Of a stretch of 64,000 bases of DNA, positions 32,027-43,710 are shown one piece after another. Within the stretch, counting starts at the first letter, position 1. Every line of letters begins with the position of its first letter. Position numbers and translations under genes: made by a program. The stretch lies in contig JAPMXV010000057.1 in NCBI GenBank assembly GCA_026936335.1, positions 186,001 through 250,000 on the forward strand. The letters are read 5' to 3'. The stretch comes from Mantamonas sphyraenae (lineage: Eukaryota; CRuMs; Mantamonadidae). The notes under the pieces are model-generated. The model was not told the DNA's origin. It saw nothing but the letters and a program-made list of their open reading frames with translations, and ran no database searches.

Positions 32027-32962
32027 ATGCGGCGGTTGCTTGTGTTCTCCATGCTCCTTGCCGTGCTTGGGGTTGCACACACGGTGGGGGCTTTCCGAGT
32101 GGGTGACCCTGTGATGACGTTGAAGCGAGCGCAGTACAACCTGAAGCGCACCGAGTGGACAGACGTTCTTGCGTCGCAGTCGCCCAAATTTGCCCAGTCG
32201 TCGCTTGTGCTGCTCAATGCAATCAAACTGCATCAATACAAGGCGTCCGAGCCGTTGAAGATGTGGGTTGGGACAGTGGAACGTGGTGCTGGGGTGTCAA
32301 ACGCGAGATGACGTCGAACTCACACACAACACCCCGCGCAGCTCGTTCACGTTTGCCAACGAGTTTGTGACACCGTGGATTCTGGTGGCTGATGGCACGG
32401 GCACATTCTTGAAGGAACTTCAGATCCGCTTCCAGTATGCAGGCGGGGAAATCCGGGGATTCAGCTGGGAGGCCGAATGTAGGTGGTTGCCCAGTGTTTT
32501 CCGCGAGCACTGCGCCGCATACAGCTCTTTTTGTTCACAACGGACACTGACACAAACATGTGCAACCCTATGGACATTCAATCATCGACGACGTGCCACT
32601 ATTCAAACACAATTGCCTGCGAATTCTGCTCCCCTGCAGATTCGCAGGGAGAACTGCGCGGCAAGCTGCCGGACAACATCCACATCCACTATGTGTGGAG
32701 CGAAACGGTGGAGCGCGACACAACCAGGGGCCTGCAGTTCCTCTTTATCAGTGTGTTCCTCCTCATGCTGCCGCTGGGGGCGTTTGCAGTGTATGATTCC
32801 ATGAACCGCCTGCCTCGCAGCAGCGGCAGAGCGTCTCTGGCACGGCGTGCGGGGTCGGGAGTGCAGGAGAGCCCGAGCGACATGTCTGCACAGTCGATGC
32901 TGGGCAACCCGGATGGCCTTGGGGATGTGGGAGCGGCAGGAGAAGCAACAAAAGACGATTAG
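32027..32962 (+). CDS. small type I membrane protein with signal peptide
   Basis: Exons 32027-32262, 32342-32478 and 32640-32962 (donors GTGGGT and GTAGGT; acceptors CGCGCAG and CCCTGCAG; phases 2 and 1) give 231 residues. The signal peptide is MRRLLVFSMLLAVLGVAHTV. A luminal domain of about 140 residues follows (VTPWILVADGTGTFLKELQI), then one membrane helix (LQFLFISVFLLMLPLGAFAV) and a 45-residue cytosolic tail rich in Ser, Arg and Gly. I do not recognise the family. The stop codon is only six bases before the ABCA gene and in the same frame. The second intron was chosen because it fixes the phase and has a good pyrimidine tract; other joins are possible. Confidence 0.6.
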
Positions 32963-32968
32963 TCCACA

Positions 32969-35748
32969 ATGGCGATTGTGTGGCAGCAGGTGAAAGCGTA
33001 CATGCGTGCTCGCTACCAGATGGCTCGCAAGGACAAAAAGTTTCGCACAGTCGGCGCAATCATGCCTGTGCTGATGTGTGCCATGGCTGCGTTGATCTCG
33101 CTGTCGTTGCTCACGCTGGGTGACCTTGTACCCAAGAAGCCGTCGGTGCAGGACATGGACACGAATGTGAAGCTGAGCACAGTGCTGGACAATGCCGTGC
33201 CGTACTACGACGTGCAAAAGGACCCTTTGCAGGACCCTGTGGTGCTGCTGAACAATCTGCGTGCAAGCAGCTACCTGACACGCGTGCCACTGCACGCCAC
33301 CAACAGCACCAAGCAGCTCAACGACTACCTTCTCAGCCACAGCGACACGTATGCCGCTTATATCATCAACAGACTGGACATGAATGTGTACGTGGCCCGG
33401 AGGAGGGTGTAGCGGGTCGTGCGCGTGGATCGAGTTTGGTTCCCTCGCACGGTGTGAAGTCGCCGGCGCTCACTCCGCACATTCGTCTCTGCACAGCAAT
33501 GGGAACAAGCATGGCGTGTACAACGTCACGGCACTTTACAATGGCACCGTGCCCGGATTTCCAGACGAGATCCGGCTGCAGGAAGTGGCACAAACACAGC
33601 GCATGCTGGCACAGGCTGTGTTTAGCCTTGTGCGTGACGCCAGTGTCACATTCAGCGAGAACTACCAGCCGTTTGAGGTATCAGACCTGACACAGTCGTT
33701 CGACTCGATCACGTCGTCCATTGCCCTGCTGATGGCGTATGCGTTTACGTTTCTGATTGCCCTTTTTGCGTACCACCTGGTGATGGAGAAGGAGAAGAAC
33801 TTGAAGGACCAGCTTCTGATGGCGTCCATGGCACGTGACTGCTACTGGATTGCCAACCTATGCTTCGACTTTTCCTTCTTTGCCATTGTGGCGGCGGTTG
33901 CCATGGGGATCATGCTTGTCATCGGCTCACCGCTGCTTGTGTACAACAGTCCGCTGGTGGGCATCCTTATCGTGTACCTGTTTGGAGTGTGTGCCATTGG
34001 CATGGCCTACCTCGTCAGTTTCTTCTTTGACAAGATGCTGACTGCGTACAAGGTGATCAGCAGCGTCGTCACGTTCACGGTGCTCATTCCGTATCTGATC
34101 ATCGACGTGATTTTGGTCAACACCCCTGTACCCGAGTATGTCCATCTGCTGTTGTCTTTGTTTCCGCCGTATGCCCTTCTGTACGGCTTCCGTACGCTGG
34201 GATTGGCCGCTTTGCACCGCAAGCCAATCACGATGGCCAACCTGCACACGTCGCCGATCCTGGCCCTGATTCTGTTTCTTTTCATCGAGGCTGTGGTGTT
34301 CATGGTGGCTACAATGTGAGTTTTTTCGGAGGAGGGGGTTTTTGTTTTTGTTTGTGCTTCATTGCTCGCTAACGCAACACGGGTCCTCGCACTGTGACAG
34401 CTATCTGGATGTGGTGCTGAAGCGCAATCACGTGGCGTGCAAGCGCAAGAACGCGTGTGCAGGTGGGCAGAGCTGCAGGCAAAAGGTGCGCGTCAGCTCG
34501 AGGAACGGCGTGCGTACGCTGCAGCGTGAGGAGAGTGACCCGCTGTTGGTGCGGTCTGTGAACCGTACGGAGGAGCAGACGATGCAGGTTGCATCCATGG
34601 CGCGCGAGGATGAGGAGGTGGTCGCTGTACGCGATGAGATCGACGCGTTGGACAGGGAACAGCAGCGAAGATATCCTGTGGTGCTTTCGCACCTGTTCAA
34701 GTCCTTCCCCGACGCAGATAACCGTGGGGAGCGGGTGGTGGCTGTGAACGACGTGTCGTTTTACATGCAGGAGAACGAGTGTTTCGGCCTGTTGGGCCCC
34801 AACGGAGCAGGCAAGAGCACGATCATCAACATGTTGACGGGCATCGAGCCTGCAGAGGAAGGAGAAGCCTATGTGCTGGGCAACAGCATTCTCACAGATA
34901 TGGACTCCATCTACGCCAATCTGGGAGTGTGTTCCCAAACCGACCGCATCTATCCAAACCTGTCGCCGCGGGACCACCTGACGCTGTACGCACACCTGCG
35001 AGGTACAAGCGAAGAGCTGGTGGCCACCAAGGTGGAGCATGTGCTGGACGAGTACGACCTGCGTGAGCACGAGGAGACCCTCGCAGAGAAACTGAGCGGC
35101 GGCAACAAGCGCAAGCTGTCCATTGCCATTGCGACCATGGGCGACCCGGGAATCATCTTTCTGGATGAGCCTGCATGTGGGCTGGACCCGGTGGCTCGCA
35201 GGCACCTGTGGGACATCATCCTGAAGCTAAAGGAGAACAGGACAGTAGTGCTGACCACGCACAGCATGGAGGAGGCCGACGCCCTGTGTGACCGCATTGG
35301 GATTGTAGTCAAAGGTTCGTTGCGCTGTCTGGGCTCGAACCAGTCTCTCAAGTCGCGTTACGGCTCTGGCTACCGGCTGACGATCAAGTCGACGATGGAC
35401 TTCACGGCGCAGGTACAGCGCCTGGTGGAGGACATATTTGACGACGTGTCGCTCATGGACGAGTTGGCAGGCACACAGAACTTTGAGGTGCACGACAACG
35501 ACCTGCGACTGGGCCCTGTGTTTGGCCGCCTGGAGGCAGAGCGTGAGGCCTACGGCATTTTGGACTACTCGCTGTCCCAGACAACGCTGGAGCAGGTGTT
35601 TGTGCGCTTTGCAGCCGAGCAGTTTCTGGAGGAGGCAGACACGGTGGCAGAAAACGACGAGGATGGCCACGACGCGGTGGCCGACAGTGACGTTCAGTTG
35701 CGAGGCGTTTCGATCAGCGGAGCGGCCGATCGAGACAGCGAAGAATGA
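32969..35748 (+). CDS. half-size ABC transporter, ABCA subfamily
   Basis: Exons 32969-33387, 33497-34315 and 34401-35748 (GTACGT and GTGAGT donors, both phase 2) give 861 residues. Residues 1-410 form one membrane domain: an N-terminal helix (GAIMPVLMCAMAALISLSLL), a luminal loop with NVTALYNGT, and then at least six helices. The nucleotide-binding domain has Walker A GPNGAGKST near 545, Q-loop CSQTD, signature LSGGNKRKLS, Walker B IIFLDEP and the switch TTHSMEEAD. The regulatory tail ends acidic. One TMD plus one NBD means it must dimerise, as in plant and protist ABCA half-transporters, whereas animal ABCA proteins are full-size. The substrate, probably lipid, is family inference. All catalytic motifs are intact. 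Confidence 0.92.
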
Positions 35749-35805
35749 GGAGGAGGAGGAGGAGGAGGACACAGTGGCTACATGTACTGTAATCCATTTC
35801 ACCCT

Positions 35806-38649
35806 TCACTTGCGTTTCAGCGAAAAGTTGCGCAGATTGCTGCAGATTTCAAAGTGCTTCTGCAGGCGGTCCGGCGAAAACTTGCGCTCGCACGAGGGAC
35901 ACACCTTGAGTTCGTCCTGCATGCGTTCAAACATGGTTTTGCGCGGAGCACGTGCAGTCTTGGGCGGCGACGGTCGCTTGGATGAGTTGCCCGATGTGCT
36001 ATTGCTGCTGCGCGAGCCGCCCACGCTCGTGCGTGCTCGTGGGCTCTTGCTTGGCCTCCTCTGTTGTTGTTGTTGTTCCAACTGTTGTGAATTCTGATGC
36101 TGCTGCTGCTGCTGTGCTTCTTTCTCCGCTCGCATGGCGCTGAGGACAACGTTGCCCATGCCGAGGGCGAGGGCCTTGCGCGGCGAACCGCCCGACTGCA
36201 TGGGTGCGTCGTCGCGTACGTCTGGGTCGCTGTCCATCTGAAAGGGAAAGGCAATGTTGCCAGCATGGCCCACGGCACAGCCCATGCCGTGCCTGTCCAT
36301 GCCACTGCAGCACAGCCATCCAAACTCTCCGTACGAAGCTGGATGGTGTCTGCATCCGCTTCGTCGGGCCTCTGTCTGCCTGGGCCAGGCGGTGGAGAAT
36401 TCCTGGTTGCACTCGGCACACTTGCGGACGCCCTGCTGCAACTCAGCCTTGGTGAACCACAGACCGTAGTTGAACGAAGTGGTGTCTGTGTCTGCAGGCA
36501 AGAGGACCACATCCACACGCCCCTGCACCGTCTCGGCGTCTCTCTTGTCCGTTCCCATTGCTTTGCGTTGCCAAGGATCGTACAACATCCAGGATGCGTC
36601 GTCTCCCGATCGCTCTGTGGCTTCCAGGACCTGTGTGAGCACGCGTGCCAGTTCGCCGTCTTCAGGCTCGGTGGCCAGCTTCACACTGGCCACCGGGTCG
36701 TTGCGTCCACCTGTATCCAGATTCCTGCGTGCGTGGTGCCTGTCCTGCATCTCATACACGTGCAGGACAACCTGTTGCTTCTTCTTTGCCTGCCCCTGCT
36801 GCGCACCAGAGTCCCCATCTGCTCCGAAATCCGCACCGCCTGCAGTGCTCTTGCGAGGCGACAGGCGTACGGGGATGCCCGGGCACACCGACTCGTGCTT
36901 GGCAATGCGGTCCTTCGCAAACTTGCGTTTGCACTGGCTGCACTGCTCCAGCTGCGACTTGACTGCCTGCTGCATGCGTTCGCGCAGACTCACTCGTCGT
37001 GTGCCACTCGTGCGTCGCATGTCATCGTTGCTGTTGCCATTGCCGCCACCATCACCGCCACTGCCGCCCATGGTGCCTGGTCGTCGACGCGGGGATGCCC
37101 CTTTGCAAACGCGTTCGTGTTTGGCAATGCGCGAGGGCATAAACTTGCGTGTGCACTTGCTGCATGCAACGAGGTCTGACAAGGACACCTGTTCCTCCTC
37201 CACGGGTGTGCTGCTGGCATCGGCGGTCATCGGACGCAACGCGCGTTCCTCCACCTCCACGCGCAGGGCAGGCGCCGCTGTGGAGCGTTTGTGACGTGGC
37301 ACACTCACATCCGCAATACTGTCTGTCTCTCCTCCACGGCTGTCGTCACCGGTGTCGTCGGATGGCTGCGGCGAAGCAAAGGCGCGACGTGGCGAGCGAG
37401 CTTTGACTTTTGTGCCTTTGCACACGCGCTGGTGTTTGTCGATGCGGTTTGCGTTGAAGGAACGACCACACTTGGAGCAAGGAACCAGTCCATCTTCGTT
37501 GGGTTGCACGACTTCGATGCCCTCGTCCAGGAGGGTCATCTCGTCGCCACCGCCACTGCCGTGATCCAGTGCTGGCAGCTTGACTTCGTCGTGTGGGTTG
37601 CTGCTGCGCGTGGTCGTGCTGCCATTGGAGGATGCTGTGAGGCGTGGCGAGGCAGAGGCAATCACGTGGCAGCCGCGCAGATGCCGTTCGACGCGTTCGT
37701 GGTCGGCAAAGGTGCGGCCGCAGTTGGGACAGGGCACCATCATGTGTGTGTTGTGGATGTTGCGTGCGGCCATGTTGTACTCCTCAAAGTACTCCTCCGA
37801 GTCCTTGGAGGTGGGCACACGCATGTCGGGTGCATCTGGCACGGCGGTGCGTTTCTCCTTGGGCAGCAGCTTCTGTGTCTTTGCTCGCTTTTCCAGGCAC
37901 TGTGGCGTGTGGATGTCGATGCTGGCTGTGCCAAACTCTTGTTGGCACACGTAGCACACCACCATCTTTGGTTTCTTCACCTTGTGATTGGGGCCGTACT
38001 GCCGTGGCGAGGCAATGCTGCCTCCAGACATGACATCGACGCCACCACCCATACCCATACCTGATCCGAGCATGCCACTCCCGTCGCCACATGACCGCAG
38101 GTGCACCAGCATGCGGTCTTGGTCCGAAAAGGTGCGTCCGCAACTGGGACACGGGACCATCGACGCACCCTGATAGATGGCCAACGCCTCTTCGTTGTAT
38201 GCGCTGACGTCCTCCCACGACGGGTTGTTGGACGGGATGGACAGCGACGGCGCCTTGGGCAGCTTGCGGCGCTCGTGTTTGAACAACTGCTTCTGCTTCT
38301 TTTTGAACTTTTGCTTGCACTGCGGGATATGGATGGCCAACGAATTGGTGCCAAACTGCTGACCGCACACGTAGCACGTCAGTGACTTGGGTCCACTGTG
38401 GATGTGTGTGTATGCGCGTGTGAGTGTGCTGAGCCTGCTCCAGCCTCGCCAGTGTCGGCCGGAGGTCGTTTTTGTCGCCAACGTCTGGAAATCCACACGC
38501 GAGAGCAGGCAGCAAGGTGCGCGGGTGTGTGCACGCCACACGGTCACGGCACATCATGAGGGCAACCCGGGGGAGGGAACTCACCGAGGCGACTGGGCAA
38601 CGCCCCAGTTCAGATTCTGGTTGTAGGTGGAGGAGCCAGAAAAGGACAT
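35806..38649 (-). CDS. multi-C2HC zinc-finger protein (ZC2HC1/ZNF474 type)
   Basis: Exons 38649-38585 and 38395-35806 (GTGAGT donor, CCACAG acceptor, phase 2) give 884 residues. Eight C2HC fingers of the zf-C2HC_2 type are visible, such as CYVCGQQFGTNSLAIHIPQC, CPSCGRTFSDQDRMLVHLRSC, CSKCGRSFNANRIDKHQRVC and, at the C-terminus, CPSCERKFSPDRLQKHFEIC. Fingers 1-4 occur as two alternating pairs, suggesting duplication of a two-finger unit. Between fingers 7 and 8 is a folded segment followed by a different cysteine module (CAECNQEFSTAW ... CRHHPASYGEFGWLCC ... GC...H), also found in the gene at 57678. Such finger arrays are frequent in flagellar and cytoskeletal proteins of protists. No localisation signal is evident. 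Basic Ser/Gly linkers separate the fingers. Confidence 0.85.
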
Positions 38650-38762
38650 GGGAACGGAGGGGGACAGAGTTGCGCCAACCACCGTGCATTGAAGCCGACA
38701 CACACACACACACACATTCTCTCACACATCCATTCTCCCTTGGCGGCGGACACAGAGTGCGC

Positions 38763-40295
38763 TCACTTGGTGACCTCGGCGATGCACTTGGCAAGGTAGT
38801 CGACATTGCCCGTGGTGACGCCGGCCATGCTGATGCGGCCGTCACGGGTCATGTAGATGGAGTGGTTCTCACGCAGCGAGTCCACCTGGTCGGCGGTAAG
38901 TCCTGAATAGCAGAACATGCCAATCTGGGAGGTGATGTTGTCCCAGCTGCGGGTGGAGCCGTACTCGTTGACGAGCTTGTCCTTCAGAGTCTGGCGCACG
39001 CTGATGATGCGGTCGGCCATCCCCTTCAGCTCCTTGATCCACAGTTCGCGCAGCTTGGGGTTGCTCATCACCTCGGTGGCAATGCGGGCCGGGTGCACAG
39101 GCGGGCTCGAGTACATGGGACGGATGAGGATTTTCACCTGCGAGTCGACCGCCTTGGCCTCCTCCTTCGTGTTGGCCACCACAGAGAATGCACCGCAGCG
39201 TTGGCCGTACAAGCCCATGTTCTTGGCAAACGACTGGGCCAGCAGCACGTTGTGGCCGTCGTTGACAAACAGACGCAGCATCGCCGCATCGTCGTCCAGG
39301 TTTCCGCTCGCAAAACCCTGGTACGCGCAGTCCACAAGCACTGTGTGGTCACGGTCCTGTGTGGTGGCGTGTGTGTTTGAGTGCGTGTGTGTGTGTGCGT
39401 GTGCGCGTGGACATGCCAGGGTCAGTCGCTTGCAAATCCAGGCAAACCCGGGGCGGGCGCGAAAACGCAGCCTGGGAAAACACGCGGGCGGCCAGAGGGA
39501 CGAAACGTACCTTGCAGACCTGAGACACCTCCTGCCACTGCTCAATGGACGGGTCAATACCCGTCGGGTTGTGTGCGCAGGCGTGGAAGAGGAAATTGCT
39601 CTGCTTCGGAGCGTTTTGGATGTCCTTGATCATGGCCTCAAAGTCCAGGTCCACGGTCTCCGGGTTGTAGTACGCGTACTGCTTGACATTGAGTCCCGAG
39701 TCGCGGAAGATGGGTGTGTGGTTGCCCCAGGACGGCGTGGGCAGGTACAGCTCCTTGCTCGGTGCAAAGCGCTCCAGAAAGGCGCCGGCAAGACGCAGCG
39801 CGCCCGTTCCGGAGAGGGACTGGGCAGACGCGACGCGCCCGTCGTTCAAAGCGCTGTTGTCGGCGCCCAGAGCCAGCTCTGCGGCCAAGCGGGTGAAGTC
39901 GGCCTCGCCACCGATAGGCGCATACTCCATCTTCTGTGCCTTGTCAAAGATGATCTCCTCGGCCTGTGTGTGTGGAAGCGGGAATCGTGTGAGCGGGCCT
40001 GGCTTTCCTGTGATTTCGCCTTGATTTCGGCCTGCCACGTTTGCGTGCACACACGTACCTCACGGACGGCGCTGAGCACATACGGGTTGCCCTTGTCGTC
40101 ACGATAGGCACCCACACCCAGGTTGATCTTGTTTTCGCTGGGGTCTTCCTTGAAGGCCACGGTGATGCCCAGGATGGGATCGGGTGGGCCCATGGGCACG
40201 TCCTGCCACTTGTTGCACACGCTGCCCGTGCTGAAAGCACGCGACACAATCCCGCTGCTCTTGGCTTGCGCTTGCTTCACACTCCTGCTGAACAT
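38763..40295 (-). CDS. GOT2: mitochondrial aspartate aminotransferase
   Basis: Exons 40295-40059, 39963-39511 and 39356-38763 (all phase 0, GTACGT donors) give 427 residues, the normal length. The N-terminus ([21 protein letters not shown]) is an amphipathic, Arg/Lys-rich mitochondrial presequence. The family start [14 protein letters not shown], the substrate block [12 protein letters not shown], the HACAHNPTG block and the PLP-lysine region [12 protein letters not shown] are all intact. The enzyme transfers amino groups between aspartate and 2-oxoglutarate in the malate-aspartate shuttle. It shares a 75-base upstream region with the actin maturation protease gene. Confidence 0.96.
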
Positions 40296-40370
40296 GGCGA
40301 ATTCGATTCAGTTGAAGCAGGGCGCGCCTCTGCGTCTTCCCCGCCACTCTTTTGTCCTGTCCTGTGCCAC
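40296..40370. promoter_or_regulatory. 75-base divergent promoter
   Basis: This lies between the start codons of aspartate aminotransferase (leftward) and actin maturation protease (rightward). It is too short for two separate promoters, so shared control is likely. No motif was recognised. Confidence 0.45.
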
Positions 40371-41514
40371 ATGTCCTCCGCCGTGGATGATGGATCGACC
40401 AAGACGGACGACACACAAGCGATGCACCCTCCGCCGCCTCCTCCTCCTGCGGCTGCGCTTCTTGGGGCCACCGCGTCTGCCGGCGGCGGAAAACTTGAGC
40501 GCAAGAGCTCGCTTGCTTTGTCGACGTCGAGTTCGTTCAACGCAGACGTGAGCTTTGGCGTGGATGACTTTGTGGACAATGTGCCCGAGCCTCAGGAGGC
40601 ACCATCCGCCGCCGAGGCAGCCGAACAGATTGAACGCCAGCTGTACAGAGAGTTTGCCGATCGCCAAGATGGCGTCGAGAGCACACAGTAGGTTTGAAAG
40701 GGGCTGCGGTTCAATGGGTGCGCTGGAAAGGAGGCGCGTGGGATGGAACGCGTGTGGTTGAGGATGTTGACACGTCCAGGGTTGCAGTTGGCGATGCTTT
40801 GCAGGACGGGTACCCACGCGTGTGCAGGTGGGACCCAGCTGTGGCGTGGTGGCCATTGCCATGGCGGGTGACTACCTGATGGGAGGGCTGCACTCGGGCT
40901 GGAAGAAAGAAAGTGGGGAATGGGAGGCTGCTGTGGACGATGTGGGGCTGCTGTTCAAAGCGGCTGTGGACGCAGGGTACAGCAACGAGGGTGAGCTGTT
41001 CAGTGCAGTGGATGCGTGTGCGCTGATAAATAGCCACTACCAAGGAGAGGTGTGTGCAGAGGTGCAACGGCGCTGGGACGCGGCAAGTCTGCTGGAATGG
41101 TTTGCCGACGGGGCCGTGGTGCTGATGGGGTACGACTCGGACAGAAACTGCACGCCGTGCTGCAGCAAGGGGGCACGAGCACACTGGGCACTCCTGGTGG
41201 GCTGTGTGGCTGTGTGCAAGGATGCAGACGGTTGCGAGGTTCCACACCCGCTTCCGCAGGACGATGCGGTGCACGTTGAGCATGTGGAGGACGTGTCCGC
41301 ATTGTCTGCATGGGAACCCGCCGATGTGCAGTATGTGGTTGCACGTCATGGCAAGAGCAAACGAACCTGCGTGTGGTCGTTGGACGCTCTGCAGGCCAGC
41401 AACGGAAATCTGAGCACAGGAGCATACGCAAGCAAGGATCCACATCGATGGGTGATCCCGCAAGACCTGGTGGACCTGCGAGATGTGGCCGTCGTGGTCA
41501 GGCGCCCAGGGTGA
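40371..41514 (+). CDS. actin maturation protease (ACTMAP/C19orf54 family)
   Basis: Exons 40371-40687 and 40788-41514 (GTAGGT donor, GTTGCAG acceptor, phase 2) give 347 residues. The first 100 residues contain a proline run and Ser/Ala low complexity, as in the animal protein. The catalytic cysteine block is QVGPSCGVVAIAMAG, and the histidine block ARAHWALLVG comes about 100 residues later. Both match the UPF0692/ACTMAP cysteine protease that trims the acetylated N-terminal residue(s) of actin. The intron boundary was set by phase and by keeping the conserved Q-x-GP-x-CG block. Family assignment is confident; activity on actin is family knowledge. Confidence 0.85.
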
Positions 41515-41563
41515 CAAGCAAACCTCTGCATCCTCGTCCGCCCCATCTGCTGCCATCCCAACC

Positions 41564-43656
41564 ATGGCCACCACCGACAGCGCCAGGCTTGACCTGCTGT
41601 CCAACCAATCCCTGGGCCATTATGTCATCCCGTACCAGTGGCCCACCGCCGCGTTGCTGTTTCGCCGAAAGCCAATCGATCAGCTTGTCGATGAAGAGAC
41701 GTAGGTTCTCTTCCGCCACGTGTGGAAGGAGTGTGACCAAATGGAGCGGCATGCGAGTAAATGATGTGGTGCGGGCTTGTGCTCGTGGGTCCATGGAGAG
41801 GCCTGGTGCACTGTCACGTGTGCCCTGGGGCGTTCGTACAAGGTGCCCGCGCGAGAAATACACGCCGTCGTTGCATCGGCGCACAGCTCACACGCGATGC
41901 ATCAACTTGCCATCCCCACACCACAGAGCGGCCACCGACTCTGCCAATCTGGACAAAGATGCAGGCCAGCGCCACACAAGTTCACGTGGCTTGCCCAAGG
42001 TGTTGGGTCCACTCGATCTGATTGCGTACGGCATTGGCTCCACAGTGGGCGCAGGCATCTTTGTGGTCAGCGGTATTGTGGCAGCCCAACAGGCTGGGCC
42101 GGGCATTGTGTTTTCCTTCCTCATGGGTGAGTGTGCAGGCGGATCCATACGCAGAACGAGTGCCCTCCGAAATTGGCTCCTTTTTGCCTCTGCCACTCTC
42201 CTCTCTCCTCCCTCCTCTCTGCCCCTCCTTTCTCACTCCTTGCCTTGCACACACACTCACCCCGTCTCCATTCGAAGCCGCCATTGCTTGTCTGATGAGT
42301 GCGTTCTGCTACTCCGAGTTTGCGTGCCGCATCCCGGTGTCCGGATCGGCGTACACCTTCAGCTACGTGGCACTGGGTGAAGTCGTGGGTTGGTTCGTGG
42401 GATGGAACCTGACGTTGGAGTATGCCATCAGTGCAAGTGCAGTGGCACGCGGCTGGTCGGGATACGTCAGCGCGTTCTTCCACGTGTTTGGCGTTGACCT
42501 CCCATCGTGGCTGACAGGCGAAGGAGGCGATCCCAACGCACTGCTCCAGCCCTCTGTGCTGGCCATGCTCATTGTGATCGTGTGCACGGGTATCATGCTG
42601 TTGGGCGTGCAGGAGAGCGCACGTACAAATCTCATCATCACCGTCGTCAACGTCCTCCTGATCCTGTTTGTGGTTGTCTCCGGCCTGTTTTACATCGATT
42701 CGAGCAACTGGAGCCCGTTTCTGCCCTTTGGATGGAGTGGCGTCTTTCGCGGGGCCGCCACCGTGTTCTTTTCGTTTGTGGGCTTTGACTCGGTGAGCAC
42801 TCTGGCCGAGGAGTGTCGCCGTCCACAGCGCGATCTGCCGCTGGGCATCATTGGTACGCTGGCGTCGGCAACCACGCTGTATGTGGCTGTCTCGCTGGTC
42901 ATCACGGGAATGTCGCCGTACCATTTGATCAACGTGCAGGCGCCGCTCTCGCAGTCCTTTTTCGACAAGGGCGTGCAATGGGCAGGCATTGTGGTTTCCA
43001 TCGGGTCGGTAAGCACGCTGACGGCCACCACACTCTGCTCACTCCTGGGTCAACCTCGTATCTACTATCGCATGGCACGCGACGGCTTGCTGTTCAAGAC
43101 GTTTGGCAAGTTGGACAAGAAGACCGGGGTGCCTGTGACGGGCACGCTGGTGACGGGCGCATTCTCTGCCGTGCTTGCGTTGGTGCTCAATCTCCAAGAC
43201 CTGGCCGACATGATCAGTATCGGCACACTGCTTGCGTTCAGTGTCGTGTGTGCCGGTCTGCTTGTGCTGCGCCATGGCGACGACACACGCCCCACGCACG
43301 CCGCCGCATGGTCCTCGGGCCTCTTGTTTGGCTCCATGCTCACCATGTTCTTGGTGCAGTACAACACGCCCCTGTGGGTATCCATCCCCTGCGGCGTCCT
43401 CTTCATCCTGGTCCCCTTTGTCATGATCGCCCGCATGCCCGTCACCTCGGTGTCCGACTCCTTCAACACACCTCTGTCGCCCGTCACCCCGTTCCTGGGC
43501 ATTCTCATCAACACCTTTCTCATCGCCCAGCTACCCCTCGCCGCTTTTCTTCGTCTCCTGGTGTGGACGGCCATCGGTCTGGCCCTGTACTTTCTCTACG
43601 GCATGCGTCACAGTACACTCAACAACGAGGGATGGATTCAAGCTGACTACGAGTGA
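41564..43656 (+). CDS. cationic amino acid transporter (CAT/SLC7 type, APC superfamily)
   Basis: Exons 41564-41700, 41927-42126 and 42278-43656 (phases 2 and 1) give 571 residues. The first membrane helix region has the APC motif AYGIGSTVGAGIFVVSG, followed by the CAT block CYSEFACRIPVSGSAYTFSY and then GWNLTLEYA. GFDSVSTLAEECRRPQRDLP is the conserved loop before helix 7-8. About fourteen membrane helices can be drawn, including the C-terminal extra pair typical of CAT proteins (ILVPFVMIARMP, FLRLLVWTAIGLALYFLY). It probably carries arginine or lysine across the plasma or lysosomal membrane. The exon 1 start (YVIPYQWPTAALLFRRKPID) fits the family's cytosolic N-terminus. Confidence 0.93.
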
Positions 43657-43710
43657 GTCCAGCAGTCGCAAGGACCTGCGCCGCGTGGCCCACCCTGACA
43701 GCAACAAAGC

